Source: Petrolisthes cinctipes | Taxonomy: Eukaryota; Arthropoda; Malacostraca; Decapoda; Porcellanidae | Length of the DNA stretch: 64,000 nucleotides | Direction: 5' to 3' | Assembly: GCA_033782935.1 (NCBI GenBank) | Contig: JAWQEG010000710.1 | Span: forward strand, 1,736,001 to 1,800,000 | Part shown: positions 12,369 to 26,475 of the stretch, in pieces | Position numbering within the stretch: the stretch's first letter is position 1 | Layout: each line of letters starts with the position of its first letter | Notes under the pieces: model-generated | What the model was told of the DNA's origin: nothing | Database searches by the model: none | The model's input: the letters and a program-made list of their open reading frames with translations, nothing else | Program-made: the position numbers and the translations under genes

Positions 12369-15300
12369 TTTCGGGTGTTTTGGTCCTGAATTTGAGATAT
12401 CGTCTTTGGGCACCTAAAATATCGATTTTTAGCATGTTTTGGGCCTATATTTTGAAAATATTCTAGCACTGAGTAGGCATGTACAGATTCCTTCTGGGAC
12501 CGCAAAATATCGAATTTTCGGGTGTTTTGAGCCTGAATTTGATATATAAACGGGTAGAGAAGGTGCATGCACATATCGACTTTTGGGCACCTAAAATATC
12601 GATTTTGAGCATGTTCTGGAGCTGTATCTTGAACACATTCTAACTAGGAGTAGGCATGTACAGATCGCTTCTGGAACCCAAAAATATCGAATTTTCGGGT
12701 GTTTTGAAGTTGAATTGTAGATTTAAACAAGTACAGAAGATGCATGCACATATCTACTTTTGGGCACCTAAAAGATCGATTTTCAATATGTTTTGGGCCT
12801 GTATTTTGAAAATACTCTAACACGGAGTAGGCATGTACAGTTCGCTTCTGGAACCCCAAAATATCGAATTTTCGGGTGTTTTGGGCCTGAAATTGAGATA
12901 TCGACTTTGGGCACCTAAAATATCGATTTTTAGCATGTTTCGGGCCTATATTTTGAAAATATTCTAGCACGAAGTAGGCATGTACAGATCACTTCAGGGA
13001 CCCCAAAATATTGATTTTTCGGGTGTTTAGAGCCTGAATTTGAGATATCGACTTAGGGCACTTAAAATATCGATTTTTAGCATGTTTTGGGCCTATATTT
13101 TGAAAATATTCTAGCACTGAGTAGGCATGTACAGATCGCTTCTGGGACCCCAAAATATCGAATTTTCGGGTGTTTTGAGACTGAATTTGAGATATAAACG
13201 AGTACAGAAGATGAATGCACATATCGACTTTGGACACTTAAAATATCGATTTTTAGTGTGTTTTGAGCATATATTTTGAAAACATTCTAGCACTGAGTAG
13301 GCATGTACAGATCGCTTCTGGGACCCAAAAATATCGAATTTTCGGGTGTTTTGAGGTTGATATTTGGAATATAAACGGGTGCAGAAGATGCATACACATA
13401 TTGACTTTGGTCACCTTAAATATCGATTTTCAGCATGTTTTGGGCCTATATTTTGAAAATACTCTATCACGGAGTAGGCAAGTACAGATCCCTTCTGGGA
13501 CCCGAAAATATCAAATTTTCGGGTGTTTGGAGCCTGAATTTGTGATATAAACGGGTACAGAAGATGCATCCTCATATCGACTTTTTGGCACCTAAAAGAT
13601 CGGTTTTCAGTATGTTTTGGGCCTGTATATTGAAAACATTCTAGCACTGAGTAGGCATGTACAGATCGCTTCTGGGACCCAAAAATATCGAATTTTCGGG
13701 TGTTTTGAGGTGGAATTTGAGATATAAACAAATACAGAAGATGCATGCACATATCGACTTTTGGGCACCTAAAAGATCGATTTTCAGTATGTTTTGGGCC
13801 TGTATTTTGAAAATACTCTAGCACGGAATAGGCATGTACAGTTCGCTTCTGGAACCCCAAAATATCGAATTTTCGGGTGTTTTGGGCCTGAATTTGAGAT
13901 ATAAACGGGTACAGAAGATGCATCCACATATCGACTTTTGGACACCTAAATGATCGATTTTCAGTATGTTTTGGGCCTGTATATTGAATATACTCTAACA
14001 CGGAGTAAGCATGTACAGTTTGCTTCTGGGACCCCAAAATATCGAATTTTCGGGTGTTTTGGGCCTGAATCTATCGATTTTGAGCATGTTTTGGGTCTGT
14101 ATCTTGAACACATTCTAACTAGGAGTACGCATGTACCGATCGCTTCTGGGACCCAAAAATATCGAATTTTCGGGTGTTTTGAGGTTGAATTGTAGATATA
14201 AACAAGTACAGAAGATGCATGCACATATCTACTTTTGGGCACCTAAAAGATCGATTTTCAGTATGTTTTGGGCCTGTATTTTGAAAATACTCGGGTGTTT
14301 TTTGGCCTGAATTTGAGATATCGACTTTGGGCACCTAAAATATCGATTTTTAGCATGTTTTGGGCCTATATTTTGAAAATATTCTAGCACCGAGTAGGCA
14401 TGTACAGATTGCTTCTGGGACCGCAAAATATCGAATTTTCGGGTGTTTTGAGCCTGAATTTGATATATAAACGGGTACAGAAGGTGCATGCACATATCGA
14501 CTTTTGGGCACCTAAAATATCGATTTTGAGCAGGTTTTGGGTCTGTATCTTGAACACATTATAACTAGGAGTAGGCATGTACAGATCGCTTCTGGGACCC
14601 AAAAATATCGAATTTTCGGGTGTTTTGAGGTTGAATTGTAGATATAAACAAGTACAGAAGATGCATGCACATATCTACTTTTGGGCACCTAAAAGATCGA
14701 TTTTCAGTATGTTTTGGGCCTGTATTTTGAAAATACTCTAACACGGAGTAGGCATGTACAGTTCGCTTCTGGAACCCCAAAATATCGAATTTTCGGGTGT
14801 TTTAGGCCTGAAATTGAGATATTGACTTTGGGCATCTAAAATATCGATTTTTAGCATGTTTCGGGCCTATATTTTGAAAATATTCTAGCACGAAGTAGGC
14901 ATGTACAGATCACTTCAGGGACCCCAAAATATTGATTTTTCGGGTGTTTTGAGCCTGAATTTGAGATATAAACGGGTACAGAAGATGCATGCACATATCG
15001 ACTTTGGACACTTAAAATATTGATTTTTAGCATGTTTTGACCCTATATTTTGAAAACATTCTAGCTCTGAGTAGGCATGTACAGATCGTTTCTGGGACCC
15101 AAAAATATCAAATTTTCGGGTGTTTTGGGGTTGAATTTGGGATATAAACAGGTGCAGAATATGCATACACATATTGACTTTGGTCACCTAAAATATCGAT
15201 TTTCAGCATGTTTTGGGCCTGTGTTTTGAAAATACTCAAACACAGAGTAGACAAGTACAGATCCCTTCTGACCCCCCAAAATATCAATTTTTCGGGTGTT

Positions 15301-16980
15301 TGGAGCCTGAATTTGTGATATAAACGGGTACAGAAGATGCATCCACATATCGACTTTTTGGCACCTAAAAGATCGGTTTTCAGTATGTTTTGGGCCTGTA
15401 TATTGAAAATACTCTAACACGGAGTAGGCATGTACGGATCGCTTCTGGGACCCAAAAATATCGAATTTTCGGGTGTTTTTTGGCCTGAATTTGAGATATA
15501 AACAAGTACAGAAGATGCATGCACATATCGACTTTGGGCATCTAAAATATCGATTTTTAGCATGTTTCGGGCCTATATTTTGAAAATATTCTAGCACGAA
15601 GGAGGCATGTAAAGATCACTTCTGGGACCCTATAATATCGAATTTTTGGGTGTTTTGAGCCTGAATTTGAGATATAAACGGGTACAGAAGATGCATGCAT
15701 ATATCGACTTTGGACACTTAAAATATCGATTTTTAGCATGTTTTGAGCCTATATTTTGAAAACATTCTAGCACTGAGTAGGCATATACAGATCGCTTCTG
15801 GGACCAAAAAATATCGAATTTTCGGGTGTTTGGAGCCTGAATTTGAGATATAAACGGGTACAGAAGATGCATCCACATATCGACTTTTGCACACCTAAAA
15901 GATCGATTTTCAGTATGTTTTGGGCCTGTATATTTAAAATACTCTAACACGGAGTAAGCATGTACAGATCGCTTCTGGGACCCCAAAATATCGAATTTTT
16001 GGGTGTTTTGGGCCTGAATTTGAGATATCGACTTTGGGCACCTAAAATATCGATTTTTAGCATGTTTTGGGCCTATATTTTGAAAATATACTAGAACTGA
16101 GTAGGCATGTACAGATCGCTTCTGGGACCCAAAAATATCGAATTTTCGGGTGTTTTGAGGTTGAATTTGAGATATAAACAAGTACGGAAGATGCATGCAC
16201 ATATCGACTTTTGGGCACCTAAAAGATCGATTTTCACTATGTTTTGGGCCTGTATTTTGAAAATACTCTAACACGGAGTAGGCATGTACAGATCGCTTCT
16301 GGAACCCCAAAATATCGAATTTTCGGGTGTTTTGGGCCTGAATTTGAGATATCGACTTTGGGCACCTAAAATATCGATTTTTGGCATGTTTTGGGCCTAT
16401 ATTTTGAAAATATTCTAGCACGAAGGAGGCATGTACAGATCACTTCTGGGACCCCAAAATATCGAATTTTTGGGTGTTTTGAGCCTGAATTTGAGATATA
16501 AACGGGTACAGAAGATGAATGCACATATCGACTTTGGACACCTAAAATATCGATTTTTAGCATGTTTTGAGCATATATTTTGAAAACATTCTAGCACTGA
16601 GTAGGCATGTACAGATCGCTTCTGGGACCCAAAAATATAGAATTCTTGGGTGTTTTGAGGTTGATATTTGGGATATAAACGGGTGCAGAATATGCATACA
16701 CATATTGTCGTTGGTCACCTTAAATATCGATTTTCAGCATGTTTTGGGCCTATATTTTGAAAATACTCTAACACGGAGTAGGCAAGTACAGATCCCTTCT
16801 GGGACCCCAAAATATCAAATTTTTGGGTGTTTGGAGCCTGAATTTGTGATATAAACGGGTACAGAAGATGAATCCACATATCGACTTTTTGGCACCTAAA
16901 AGATCGGTTTTCAGTATGTTTTGGGCCTGTATATTGAAAATACTCTAACACGGAGTAGGCATGTACAGATCACTTCTGGG
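12369..16980. repeat. 4.6-kb segmental duplication, copy 2
   Basis: This is the partner of 1,531-6,290, one short unit (148 bp) shorter, with the missing unit at about 15,529. It includes the same order of variants: the chimeric junctions at about 14,068 and 14,291, the plus-strand-open marker blocks at 13,263 and 16,567, and CAGTATGTTTTGGGCC-type A halves between them. Confidence 0.8.
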
Positions 16981-17049
16981 ACCCCAAAATATCGAATTTT
17001 CGGGTGTTTTGAGCCTGAATTTGAGATATAAACGGGTACAGAAGATGCA

Positions 17050-18420
17050 TGCACCTGTCGACTTTTGGGCACCTAAAATATCGATTTTGAGCATGTTTTG
17101 GGTCTGTATCTTGAACACATTCTAACTAGGAGTAGGCATGTACAGATCGCTTCTGGGACCCAAAAATATCGAATTTTCGGGTGTTTTGAGGTTGAATTTG
17201 AGATATAAACAAGTACAGAAGATGCATGCACATATCGACTTTTAGGCACCTAAAAGATCTATTTTCAGTATGTTTTGGGCCTGTATTTTGAAAATACTCT
17301 AACACGGAGTAGGCATGTACAGTTCGCTTCTGGAACCCCAAAATATCGATGTTTCGGGTGTTTTGAGCCTGAATTTGAGATATAAACGGGTACAGAAGAT
17401 GCATGCACATATCGACTTTGGACACTTAAAATATCGATTTTCAGCATGTTTTGGGCCTGTATTTTGAAAATACTCTAACACGGAGTAGGCAAGTACAGAT
17501 TCCTTCTCGGACCCCAAAATATCGAATTTTCGGGTGTTTGGAGCCTGAATTTGAGATATAAACGGGTACAGAAGATGCATCCACATATCGACTTTTGGGC
17601 ACATAACAGATCGATTTTCAGTATGTTTCGGGCCTGTATATTGAAAATACTCTAACACGGAGTAGGCATATACAGATCGCTTCTGGGACCGCAAAATATC
17701 GAATTTTCGGGTGTTTTGGGCCTGAATCTGAGATATCGACTTTGGGCACCTTAAATATCGATTTTCAGCATGTTATGGGCCTGTATTTTCAAAATACACG
17801 TAGTAGGCAAGTACAAATCCCTTCTGGGACCCCAAAATATCAAATTTTCGTGTGTTTGGAGCCTGAATTTGAGATATAAACGGGTACAGAAGATGCATCC
17901 ACATATCTACTTTTGGGCACCTAAAAGATCGGTTTTCAATATGTTTTGGGCCGGTATATTGAAAGTACTCTAACACGGAGTAGGCATGTACAGATCGCTT
18001 CTGGGACCCCAAAATATCGAATTTTCGGGTGTTTTGAGCCTGAATTTGAGATATAAACGAGTACAGAAGATGCATGCACATATCGACTTTGGACACTTAA
18101 AATATAGATTTTTAGCATGTTTTGAGCCTATATTTTGAAAACATTCTAGCACTGAGTAGGCATGTACAGATCGCTTCTGGGACCCAAAAATATCGAATTT
18201 TCGGGTGTTTTGAGGTTGAATTTAAGATATAAACAAATGCAGAAGATGCATACACATATCGACTTTTGGGCACCTAAAAGATCTATTTTCAGTATGTTTT
18301 GGGCCTGTATTTTGAAAATACTCCAACACGGAGTAGGCATGTACAGTTTGCTTCTGGAACCCCAAAATATCGAATTTTCGGGTGTTTTGGTCCTGAATTT
18401 GAGATATCGTCTTTGGGCAC
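17050..18420. repeat. Segmental duplication, copy 1 of 17.05-18.42 / 19.40-20.92 kb
   Basis: The spacing to the partner is 2,347 bp, then 2,353 bp after a 6-bp deletion here (AAAATACACGTAG at about 17,795, where the partner has ATACTCTAACACGTAG). It becomes 2,500 bp after a missing 147-bp unit near 18,010. The shift by exactly one short unit marks unit-register unequal exchange. Confidence 0.75.
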
Positions 18421-20100
18421 CTAAAATATCGATTTTTAGCATGTTTTGGGCCTATATTTTTAAATATTCTAGCACGAAAGAGGCATGTACAGATCTCTTC
18501 TGGGACCCCAAAATATCGATTTTTCGGGTGTTTTGAGCCTGAATTTGAGATATAAACGGGTACAGAAGATGAATGCACATATCGACTTTGGACACTTAAA
18601 ATATCGATTTTTAACATGTTTTGAGCATATATTTTGAAAACATTCTAGCACTGAGTAGGCATGTACAGATCGCTTCTGGGACCCCAAAATATCGAATTTT
18701 CGGGTGTTTTGGGTCTGAATCTGAGATATCGACTTTGGGCACCTAAAATATCGATTTACAGCATGTTTGGGGCCTGTATTTTGAAAATACTCTAACACTT
18801 AGTAGGCAAGTACAAATCCCTTCTGGGACCCCAAAATATCAAATTTTCGTGTGTTTTGAGCCTGAATTTGAGATATAAACGGGTACAGGAGATGCATGCA
18901 CATATCGACTTTGGACACTTAAAATATCGATTTTTAGCATGTTTTGGGTCTGTATCTTGAAAACATTCTAACTGGGAATAGGCATGTACAGATCGTTTCT
19001 AGGACCCAAAAATAAAGATTTTTCGGGTGTTTTGAGCCTGAATTTGAGATATAAACGGGTACAGAAGATACATCCACATATCGACTTTTGGGCACCTAAA
19101 AGATCGATTTTCAGTATGTTTTTGTCCTGTATATTGAAAATACTCTAACACGGAGTAATCATGTACAGATTGCTTCTGGGACCCCAAAATATCAAATTTT
19201 CGGGTGTTTTGGGCCTGAATCTGAGATATCGACTTTGGGAACCTAAAATATCGATTTTTAGCATGTTTTGGGCCTATATTTTGAAAATATTCTAGCACTG
19301 AGTAGGCATGTACAGATCGCTTCTGGGACCCCAAAATATCGAATTTTCGGGTGTTTTGAGCCTGAATTTGAGATATAAACGGGTACAGAAGATGCATGCA
19401 CATATCGACTTTTGGGCACCTAAAATATCGATTTTGAGCTTTTTTTGGGTCTGTATCTTGAACACATTCTAACTAGGAGTAGGCATGTACAGATCGCTTC
19501 TGGGACCCAAAAATATCGAATTTTCGGGTGTTTTGAGGTTGAATTTGAGATATAAACAAGTACAGAAGATGCATGCACATATCGACTTTTGGGCACCTAA
19601 AAGATCGATTTTCAGTATGTTTTGGGCCTGTATTTTGAAAATACTCTAACACGGAGTAGGCATGTACAGTTCGCTTCTGGAACCCCAAAATATCGATGTT
19701 TCGGGTGTTTTGAGCCTGAATTTGAGATATAAACGGGTACAGAAGATGCATGCACATATCGACTTTGGACACTTAAATTATCGATTTTCAGCATGTTTTG
19801 GGCCTGTATTTTGAAAATACTCTAACATGGAGTAGGCAAGTACAGATTCCTTCTCGGACCCCAAAATATCGAATTTTCGGGTGTTTGGAGCCTGAATTTG
19901 AGATATAAACGGGTACAGAAGATGCTTCCACATATCGACTTTTGGGCACCTAACAGATCGATTTTCAGTATGTTTCGGGCCTGTATATTGAAAATACTCT
20001 AACACGGAGTAGGCATATACAGATCGCTTCTGGGACCCCAAAATATCGAATTTTCGGTTGTTTTGGGCCTGAATCTGAGATATCGACTTTGGGCACCTAA
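18120..20100. repeat. 2-kb segmental duplication, copy 1 (spacing 5,234)
   Basis: This matches 23,354-25,334. Shared oddities include ATCGATTTACAGCATGTTTG, ACAGGAGATGCATGCAC, GACCCAAAAATAAAG (CAAACATAAAG in the partner) and GTAATCATGTACAGATTGC. It overlaps the 17-20 kb pair, which shows nesting of events. Confidence 0.8.
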
Positions 20101-20920
20101 AATATCGATTTTCAGCATGTTTTGGGCCTGTATTTTGAAAATACTCTAACACGTAGTAGGCAAGTACAAATCCCTTCTGGGACCCCAAAATATCAAATTT
20201 TCGTGTGTTTGGAGCCTGAATTTGAGATATAAACGGGTACAGAAGATGCATCCACATATCGACTTTTGGGCACCTAAAAGATCGGTTTTCAGTATGTTTT
20301 GGGCCTGTATCTTGAAAATACTCTAACACGGAGTAGGCATGTACAGATCGCTTCTGTGACCCCAAAATATCGAATTTTCGGGTGTTTTGGGCCTGAATTT
20401 GAGATATCGACTTAGGGCACTTAAAATATCGATTTTTAGCATGTTTTCGGCCTATATTTTGAAAATATTCTAGCACTGAGTAGGCATGTACAGATCGCTT
20501 CTGGGACCCCAAAATATCGAATTTTCGGGTGTTTTGAGCCTGAATTTGAGATATAAACGAGTACAGAAGATGCATGCACATATCGACTTTGGACACTTAA
20601 AATATAGATTTTTAGCATGTTTTGAGCCTATATTTTGAAAACATTCTAGTACTGAGTAGGCATGTACAGATCGCTTCTGGGACCCAAAAATATCGAATTT
20701 TCGGATGTTTTGAGGTTGAATTTGAGATATAAACAAGTACAGAAGATGCATGCACATATCGACTTTTGGGCACCTAAAAGATCGATTTTCAGTATGTTTT
20801 GGGCCTGTATTTTGAAAATACTCTAACACGGAGTAGGCATGTACAGTTTGCTTCTGGAACCCCAAAATATCGAATTTTCGGGTGTTTTGGGCCTGAATTT
20901 GAGATATCGTCTTTGGTTAC
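19397..20920. repeat. Segmental duplication, copy 2 of 17.05-18.42 / 19.40-20.92 kb
   Basis: This copy keeps the short unit that is missing in copy 1 and the uninterrupted ATACTCTAACACGTAGTAGG. Its left part also matches 24,631 onward at 5,234 bp spacing, so this sequence type exists at least three times, with a more diverged relative at about 35.9-36.7 kb. Confidence 0.75.
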
Positions 20921-21185
20921 TTAAAATATCGATTTTTAGCATGTTTTAAGCCTATATTTTGAAAATATTCTAGCACTGAGTAGGCATGTACAGATAGCTT
21001 CTGGGACCCCAAAATATTGAATTTTAGGGCGTTTTGAGCCTGAATTTGAGATATAAACGGGTACAGAAGATGCATGCACATATCGACTTTGGACACTTAA
21101 AATATCGATTTTTAGCATGTTTTGAGCCTATATTTTGAAAACATTCTAGCACTGAGTAGGCATGTACAGATCGCTTCTGGGACCC
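20450..21185. repeat. 735-bp block duplicated at 1,205-bp spacing, copy 1
   Basis: I could see no certain difference between this block and 21,655-22,390. Both contain CATTCTAGTACTGAG, AATTTTCGGATG, ATCGTCTTTGGTTAC and AATTTTAGGGCG. The block boundaries fall inside half A on both sides. Its right half also pairs with about 26.5 kb. Confidence 0.83.
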
Positions 21186-21654
21186 AAAAATATCGAATTT
21201 TAGTGTGTTTTGAGGTGGAATTTGAGATATAAACAAGTACAGAAGATGCATGCACATATCTACTTTTGGGCACCTAAAAGATCGATTTTCAGTATGTTTT
21301 GGGCCTGTATTTTGAAAATACTCTAGCACGGAGTAGGCATGCACAGTTCGCTTCTGGAACCCCAAAATATCGAATTTTCGGGTGTTTTGAGCCTGAATTT
21401 GAGATATAAACGGGTACAGAAGATGAATGCACATATCGACTTTGGACACTTAAAATATCGATTTTTAGCATGTTTTAAGCTTATATTTTGAAAACATTCT
21501 AGCACTAAGTAGGCATGTACAGATCGTTTATGGGACCCAAAAATATCGAATTTTCGGGTGTTTTGAGGTTGAATTTGGGATATAAACAGGTGCAGAAGAT
21601 GCATACACATATTGACTTTTGTAACCTAAAATATCGATTTTCAGCATGTTTTGG

Positions 21655-22390
21655 GCCTATATTTTGAAAATATTCTAGCACTGAGTAGGCATGTACAGAT
21701 CGCTTCTGGGACCCCAAAATATCGAATTTTCGGGTGTTTTGAGCCTGAATTTGAGATATAAACGAGTACAGAAGATGCATGCACATATCGACTTTGGACA
21801 CTTAAAATATAGATTTTTAGCATGTTTTGAGCCTATATTTTGAAAACATTCTAGTACTGAGTAGGCATGTACAGATCGCTTCTGGGACCCAAAAATATCG
21901 AATTTTCGGATGTTTTGAGGTTGAATTTGAGATATAAACAAGTACAGAAGATGCATGCACATATCGACTTTTGGGCACCTAAAAGATCGATTTTCAGTAT
22001 GTTTTGGGCCTGTATTTTGAAAATACTCTAACACGGAGTAGGCATGTACAGTTTGCTTCTGGAACCCCAAAATATCGAATTTTCGGGTGTTTTGGGCCTG
22101 AATTTGAGATATCGTCTTTGGTTACTTAAAATATCGATTTTTAGCATGTTTTAAGCCTATATTTTGAAAATATTCTAGCACTGAGTAGGCATGTACAGAT
22201 AGCTTCTGGGACCCCAAAATATTGAATTTTAGGGCGTTTTGAGCCTGAATTTGAGATATAAACGGGTACAGAAGATGCATGCACATATCGACTTTGGACA
22301 CTTAAAATATCGATTTTTAGCATGTTTTGAGCCTATATTTTGAAAACATTCTAGCACTGAGTAGGCATGTACAGATCGCTTCTGGGACCC
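21655..22390. repeat. 735-bp block duplicated at 1,205-bp spacing, copy 2
   Basis: This is the partner of 20,450-21,185. It departs near 22,390, where this copy has GGGACCCCAAAATATCG and the other has GGGACCCAAAAATATCG followed by AATTTTAGTGTG. Confidence 0.83.
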
Positions 22391-23430
22391 CAAAATATCG
22401 AATTTTCGGGTGTTTTGAGCCTGAATTTGAGATATAAACGGGTACAGAAGATGCCTGCACATATCGTCTTTTGGGCACCTAAAATATCGATTTTGAGCAT
22501 GTTTTGGGTCTGTATCTTGAACACATTCTAACTAGGAGTAGGCAAGTACAGATCGCTTCTGGGACCCAAAAATATCGAATTTTCTGGTGTTTTGAGGTTG
22601 AATTTGAGATATAAACAAGTACAGAAGATGCATGCACATATCGACTTTTGGGCACCTAACAGATCGATTTTCAGTATGTTTCGGGCCTGTATATTGAAAA
22701 TACTCTAACACGGAGTAGGCATGTACAGTTCGCTTCTGGAACCCCAAAATATCGATGTTTCGGTTTTTTTGAGCCTGAATTTGAGATATAAACGGGTACA
22801 GAAGATGCATGCACATATTGACTTTGGACACTTAAAATATCGATTGTCAGCATGTTTTGGGCCTGTATTTTGAAAATACTCTAACACGGAGTAGGCAAAT
22901 ACAGATTCCTTCTCGGACCCCAAAATATCGAATTTTCGGGTGTTTGGAGACTGAATTTGAGATATAAACGGGTACAGAAGATGCATCCACATATCGACTT
23001 TTGGGCACCTAAAAGATCGATTTTCAGTATGTTTTGGGCCTGTATTTTGAAAATACTCTAACACGGAGTAGGCATGTACAGTTTGCTTCTGGAACCCCAA
23101 AATATCGAATTTTCGGGTGTTTTGGTCCTGAATTTGAGATATCGACTTTGGGCACCTAAAATATCGATTTTTAGCATGTTTTGGGCCTATATTTTTAAAT
23201 ATTCTAGCACGAAGGAGGCATGTACAGATCTCTTCTGGGACCCCAAAATATCGAATTTTCAGGTGTTTTGAGCCTGAATTTGAGATATAAACGGGTACAG
23301 AAGATGAATGCACATATCGACTTTGGACACTTAAAATATCGATTTTTAGCATGTTTTGAGCCTATATTTTGAAAACATTCTAGCACTGAGTAGGCATGTA
23401 CAGATCGCTTCTGGGACCCAAAAATATCGA
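22340..23430. repeat. 1.1-kb segmental duplication, copy 1 (spacing 5,726)
   Basis: This matches 28,066-29,156. Shared rare text includes GATGCCTGCACATATCGTC, TATCGATGTTTCGG, ATCGATTGTCAGC and GGCAAATACAGATTCC. Part of it (about 23,060-23,350) is also found near 25,740-26,030 at 2,675 bp spacing. Confidence 0.78.
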
Positions 23431-25334
23431 GTTTTCGGGTGTTTTGAGGTTGAATTTAAGATATAAACAAATGCAGAAGATGCATACACATATCGACTTT
23501 TGGGCACCTAGAAGATCGATTTTCAGTATGTTTTGGGCCTGTATTTTGAAAATACTCCAACACGGAGTAGGCATGTACAGTTTGCTTCTGGAACCCCAAA
23601 ATATCGAATTTTCGGGTGTTTTGGTCCTGAATTTGAGATATCGTCTTTGGGCACCTAAAATATCGATTTTTAGCATGTTTTGGGCCTATATTTTTAAATA
23701 TTCTAGCACGAAAGAGGCATGTACAGATCTCTTCTGGGACCCCAAAATATCGAATTTTCGGGTGTTTTGAGCCTGAATTTGAGATATAAACGGGTACAGA
23801 AGATGAATGCACATATCGACTTTGGACACTTAAAATATCGATTTTTAACATGTTTTGAGCATATATTTTGAAAACATTCTAGCACTGAGTAGGCATGTAC
23901 AGATCGCTTCTGGGACCCCAAAATATCGAATTTTCGGGTGTTTTGGGCCTGAATCTGAGATATCGACTTTGGGCACCTAAAATATCGATTTACAGCATGT
24001 TTGGGGCCTGTATTTTGAAAATACTCTAACACGTAGTAGGCAAGTACAAATCCCTTCTGGGACCCCAAAATATCAAATTTTCGTGTGTTTTGAGCCTGAA
24101 TTTGAGATATAAACGGGTACAGGAGATGCATGCACATATCGACTTTGGACACTTAAAATATCGATTTTTAGCATGTTTTGGGTCTGTATCTTGAAAACAT
24201 TCTAACTAGGAATAGGCATGTACAGATCGTTTCTAGGACCCAAACATAAAGATTTTTCGGGTGTTTTGAGCCTGAATTTGAGATATAAACGGGTACAGAA
24301 GATACATCCACATATCGACTTTTGGGCACCTAAAAGATCGATTTTCAGTATGTTTTGGTCCTGTATATTGAAAATACTCTAACACGGAGTAATCATGTAC
24401 AGATTGCTTCTGGGACCCCAAAATTTCAAATTTTCGGGTGTTTTGGGCCTGAATCTGAGATATCGACTTTGGGAACCTAAAATATCGATTTTTAGCATGT
24501 TTTGGGCCTATATTTTGAAAATATTCTAGCACTGAGTAGGCATGTACAGATCGCTTCTGGGACCCCAAAATATCGAATTTTCGGGTGTTTTGAGCCTGAA
24601 TTTGAGATATAAACGGGTACAGAAGATGCATGCACATATCGACTTTTGGGCACCTAAAATATCGATTTTGAGCATGTTTTGGGTCTGTATCTTGAACACA
24701 TTCTAACTAGGAGTAGGCATGTACAGATCGCTTCTGGGACCCAAAAATATCGAATTTTCGGGTGTTTTGAGGTTGAATTTGAGATATAAACAAGTACAGA
24801 AGATGCATGCACATATCGACTTTTGGGCACCTAAAAGATCGATTTTCAGTATGTTTTGGGCCTGTATTTTGAAAATACTCTAACACGGAGTAGGCATGTA
24901 CAGTTCGCTTCTGGAACCCCAAAATATCGATGTTTCGGGTGTTTTGAGCCTGAATTTGAGATATAAACGGGTACAGAAGATGCATGCACATATCGACTTT
25001 GGACACTTAAATTATCGATTTTCAGCATGTTTTGGGCCTGTATTTTGAAAATACTCTAACATGGAGTAGGCAAGTACAGATTCCTTCTCGGACCCCAAAA
25101 TATCGAATTTTCGGGTGTTTGGAGCCTGAATTTGAGATATAAACGGGTACAGAAGATGCATCCACATATCGACTTTTGGGCACCTAACAGATCGATTTTC
25201 AGTATGTTTCGGGCCTGTATATTGAAAATACTCTAACACGGAGTAGGCATATACAGATCGCTTCTGGGACCCCAAAATATCGAATTTTCGGTTGTTTTGG
25301 GCCTGAATCTGAGATATCGACTTTGGGCACCTAA
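23354..25334. repeat. 2-kb segmental duplication, copy 2 (spacing 5,234)
   Basis: This is the partner of 18,120-20,100. Immediately to the right the spacing changes to 4,910 (20,431-20,880 pairs with 25,341-25,790), so 324 bp, one long plus one short unit, is absent here. Confidence 0.8.
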
Positions 25335-26475
25335 AATATCGATTTTTAGCATGTTTTCGGCCTATATTTTGAAAATATTCTAGCACTGAGTAGGCATGTA
25401 CAGATCGCTTCTGGGACCCCAAAATATCGAATTTTCGGGTGTTTTGAGCCTGAATTTGAGATATAAACGAGTACAAAAGATGCATGCACATATCGACTTT
25501 GGACACTTAAAATATAGATTTTTAGCTTGTTTTGAGCCTATATTTTGAAAACATTCTAGCACTGAGTAGGCATGTACAGATCGCTTCTGGGACCCAAAAA
25601 TATCGAATTTTCGGATGTTTTGAGGTTGAATTTGAGATATAAACAAGTACAGAAGATGCATGCACATATCGACTTTTGGGCACCTAAAAGATCGATTTTC
25701 AGTATGTTTTGGGCCTGTATTTTGAAAATACTCTAACACGGAGTAGTCATGTATAGTTTGCTTCTGGAACCCCAAAATATCGAATTTTCGGGTGTTTTGG
25801 TCCTGAATTTGAGATATCGACTTTGGGCACCTAAAATATCGATTTTTAGCATGTTTTGGGCCTATATTTTTAAATATTCTAGCACGAAGGAGGCATGTAC
25901 AGATCTCTTCTGGGACCCCAAAATATCGAATTTTCGGGTGTTTTGAGCCTGAATTTGAGATATAAACGGGTACAGAAGATGAATGCACATTTCGACTTTG
26001 GACACTTAAAATATCGATTTTTAGCATGTTTTGAGCATATATTTTGAAAACATTCTAGCACTGAGTAGGCATGTACAGATCGCTTCTGAAACCCAAAAAT
26101 ATCGAATTTTTGGGAGTTTTGAGGTTGATATTTGGGATATAAACGGGTGCAGAAGATGCATACACATATTGTCGTTGGTCACCTTAAATATCGATTTTCA
26201 GCATGTTTTGGGCCTATATTTTGAAAATACTCTAACACGGAGTAGGCAAGTACAGATCCCTTCTGGGACCCCAAAATATCAAATTTTCGGGAGTTTGTAG
26301 CTTGAATTTGTTATATAAACGGGTACAGAAGATGAATCCACATATCGACTTTTTGGCACCTAAAAGATCGGTTTTCAGTATGTTTTGGGCCTGTATATTG
26401 AAAATACTCTAACACGGAGTAGGCATGTACAGATCGCTTCTGGGACCCCAAAATATCGAATTTTCGGGTGTTTTG

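Noticed and set aside
18162..18536. Plus-strand open frames of 95-124 codons, recurring at several positions
   Set aside because: They recur only because the underlying DNA block is duplicated (for example 18,162 and 23,396 at 5,234 bp spacing). They overlap minus-strand frames over the same repeat and show no sign of coding constraint.
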